From the NCBI GenBank assembly GCA_018065965.1, contig JAGHSH010000006.1:1-5525 (forward strand): a stretch of DNA of 5,525 bases. Direction: 5' to 3'. Source of the stretch: Candidatus Apopatocola equi. GTDB lineage: Bacteria; Bacillota; Clostridia; Oscillospirales; Oscillospiraceae. Positions 5,202-5,525 of the stretch are shown here, piece by piece. A program made the translations under genes and the position numbers. Each line of letters starts with the position of its first letter. Positions within the stretch are counted from its first letter, which is position 1. The notes beneath the pieces are model-generated. The model made no database searches and had not been told where the DNA came from. It saw only the letters and a program-made list of their open reading frames with translations.

Positions 5202-5525
5202 TCAGTCATCCCCGAGGATCTTGTCGAGGAGCCCCTTCTTCTTTTTCTCTTTTTCTCCGAAGGTCTCGCCCAGCTCGCGGAGGAGATTCTTCTGCTTTTC
5301 CGTCAGGTTGGTGGGCGTCTGAACGGTGACGGTGATGTACTCGTCGCCCCGGCCGTTGCCCCGCAGATAGGGGATGCCCTTGCCCTTGAGCCGGAACACG
5401 CTGCCGCTCTGGGTGCCCTCGGGAATGGAATACTTCACATTGCCGTCGATGGTGGGAACCTCCACGCTGCAGCCGAGAGCGGCCTGCGAGAAGGAAATGG
5501 GCAGTTCACAGAGCACGCTGGTGCC
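5202..5525 (-). CDS. dnaJ: Chaperone protein DnaJ, C-terminal part (5' end outside window)
   Basis: The visible 107 residues match the second half of the C-terminal substrate-binding region of DnaJ (Hsp40), the co-chaperone that delivers unfolded proteins to DnaK and stimulates its ATPase in the cytoplasm. Diagnostic pieces are the CELPISFSQAALG segment (6-18), VPTIDG (23-28), IPEGTQSG (34-41), and the FRLKGKGIPYLRGNGRGDEY stretch (44-63). LTEKQKNLLREL (74-85) and a lysine-rich tail ending in ILGDD follow. The J domain, Gly/Phe region and zinc fingers would lie beyond the right edge. The frame stays open to the last base; the GTG at 5516 is an internal valine, not a start. The stop is followed by a strong terminator, so dnaJ ends its transcription unit here. 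Confidence 0.95.
   Translation of the reverse strand, partial: GTSVLCELPISFSQAALGCSVEVPTIDGNVKYSIPEGTQSGSVFRLKGKGIPYLRGNGRGDEYITVTVQTPTNLTEKQKNLLRELGETFGEKEKKKKGLLDKILGDD

Noticed and set aside
1..5525. Mobile element, prophage, CRISPR or defence system
   Set aside because: No transposase, integrase, terminal inverted repeats, spacer arrays or toxin-antitoxin-like gene pairs are visible. Coding composition looks even across all four genes.

Overview
The window reads as a chromosomal segment from a Gram-positive gut-type clostridium, with Oscillospiraceae/Ruminococcaceae-like bacteria as the best guess. Supporting signs are AGGAG-type ribosome binding sites, near-consensus SigA promoters, moderately GC-rich coding DNA with AT-richer gaps, a DnaJ with a lysine-rich C-terminal tail, and MFS and PucR-family proteins of a kind common in these bacteria. 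The taxonomic call is inference.

All four genes lie on the minus strand, so transcription runs from right to left. From right to left they are: the last 107 codons of dnaJ (5202-5525, cut by the window edge) with a strong intrinsic terminator; a PucR/CdaR-type transcriptional regulator (3514-5049) with its own SigA promoter; an MFS_2/GPH-type transporter (1914-3335); and a second, paralogous GPH-type transporter (144-1502). Each of the last three genes has its own promoter and is followed by a hairpin, so they look like three adjacent single-gene units rather than one operon. At the left edge a promoter-like sequence points out of the window.

The most interesting part is the non-coding DNA. 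The 411-base gap between the two transporter genes holds a second, distal promoter. Its -35 to -10 layout, an upstream 12-mer and an extended -10 9-mer are the same as in the promoter of the first transporter. The distal promoter has a 24-bp palindrome over its predicted start site and a stable hairpin about 50-80 bases downstream, so it could make a short RNA or a long, regulated leader for the second transporter. TTGCGGAAA-type direct repeats and TCGGAT/ATCCGA half-sites cluster upstream of the transporter promoters and are absent from the regulator's own promoter. They are candidate operators for the neighbouring regulator or another factor.

The working picture is a ligand-responsive PucR-family regulator controlling uptake of a sugar or sugar-like solute by two related symporters. 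No catabolic enzyme is in view, so the substrate cannot be named. Both transporters appear to lack part of the cation site known from MelB. I see no defence system, mobile element, CRISPR array, tRNA or rRNA.
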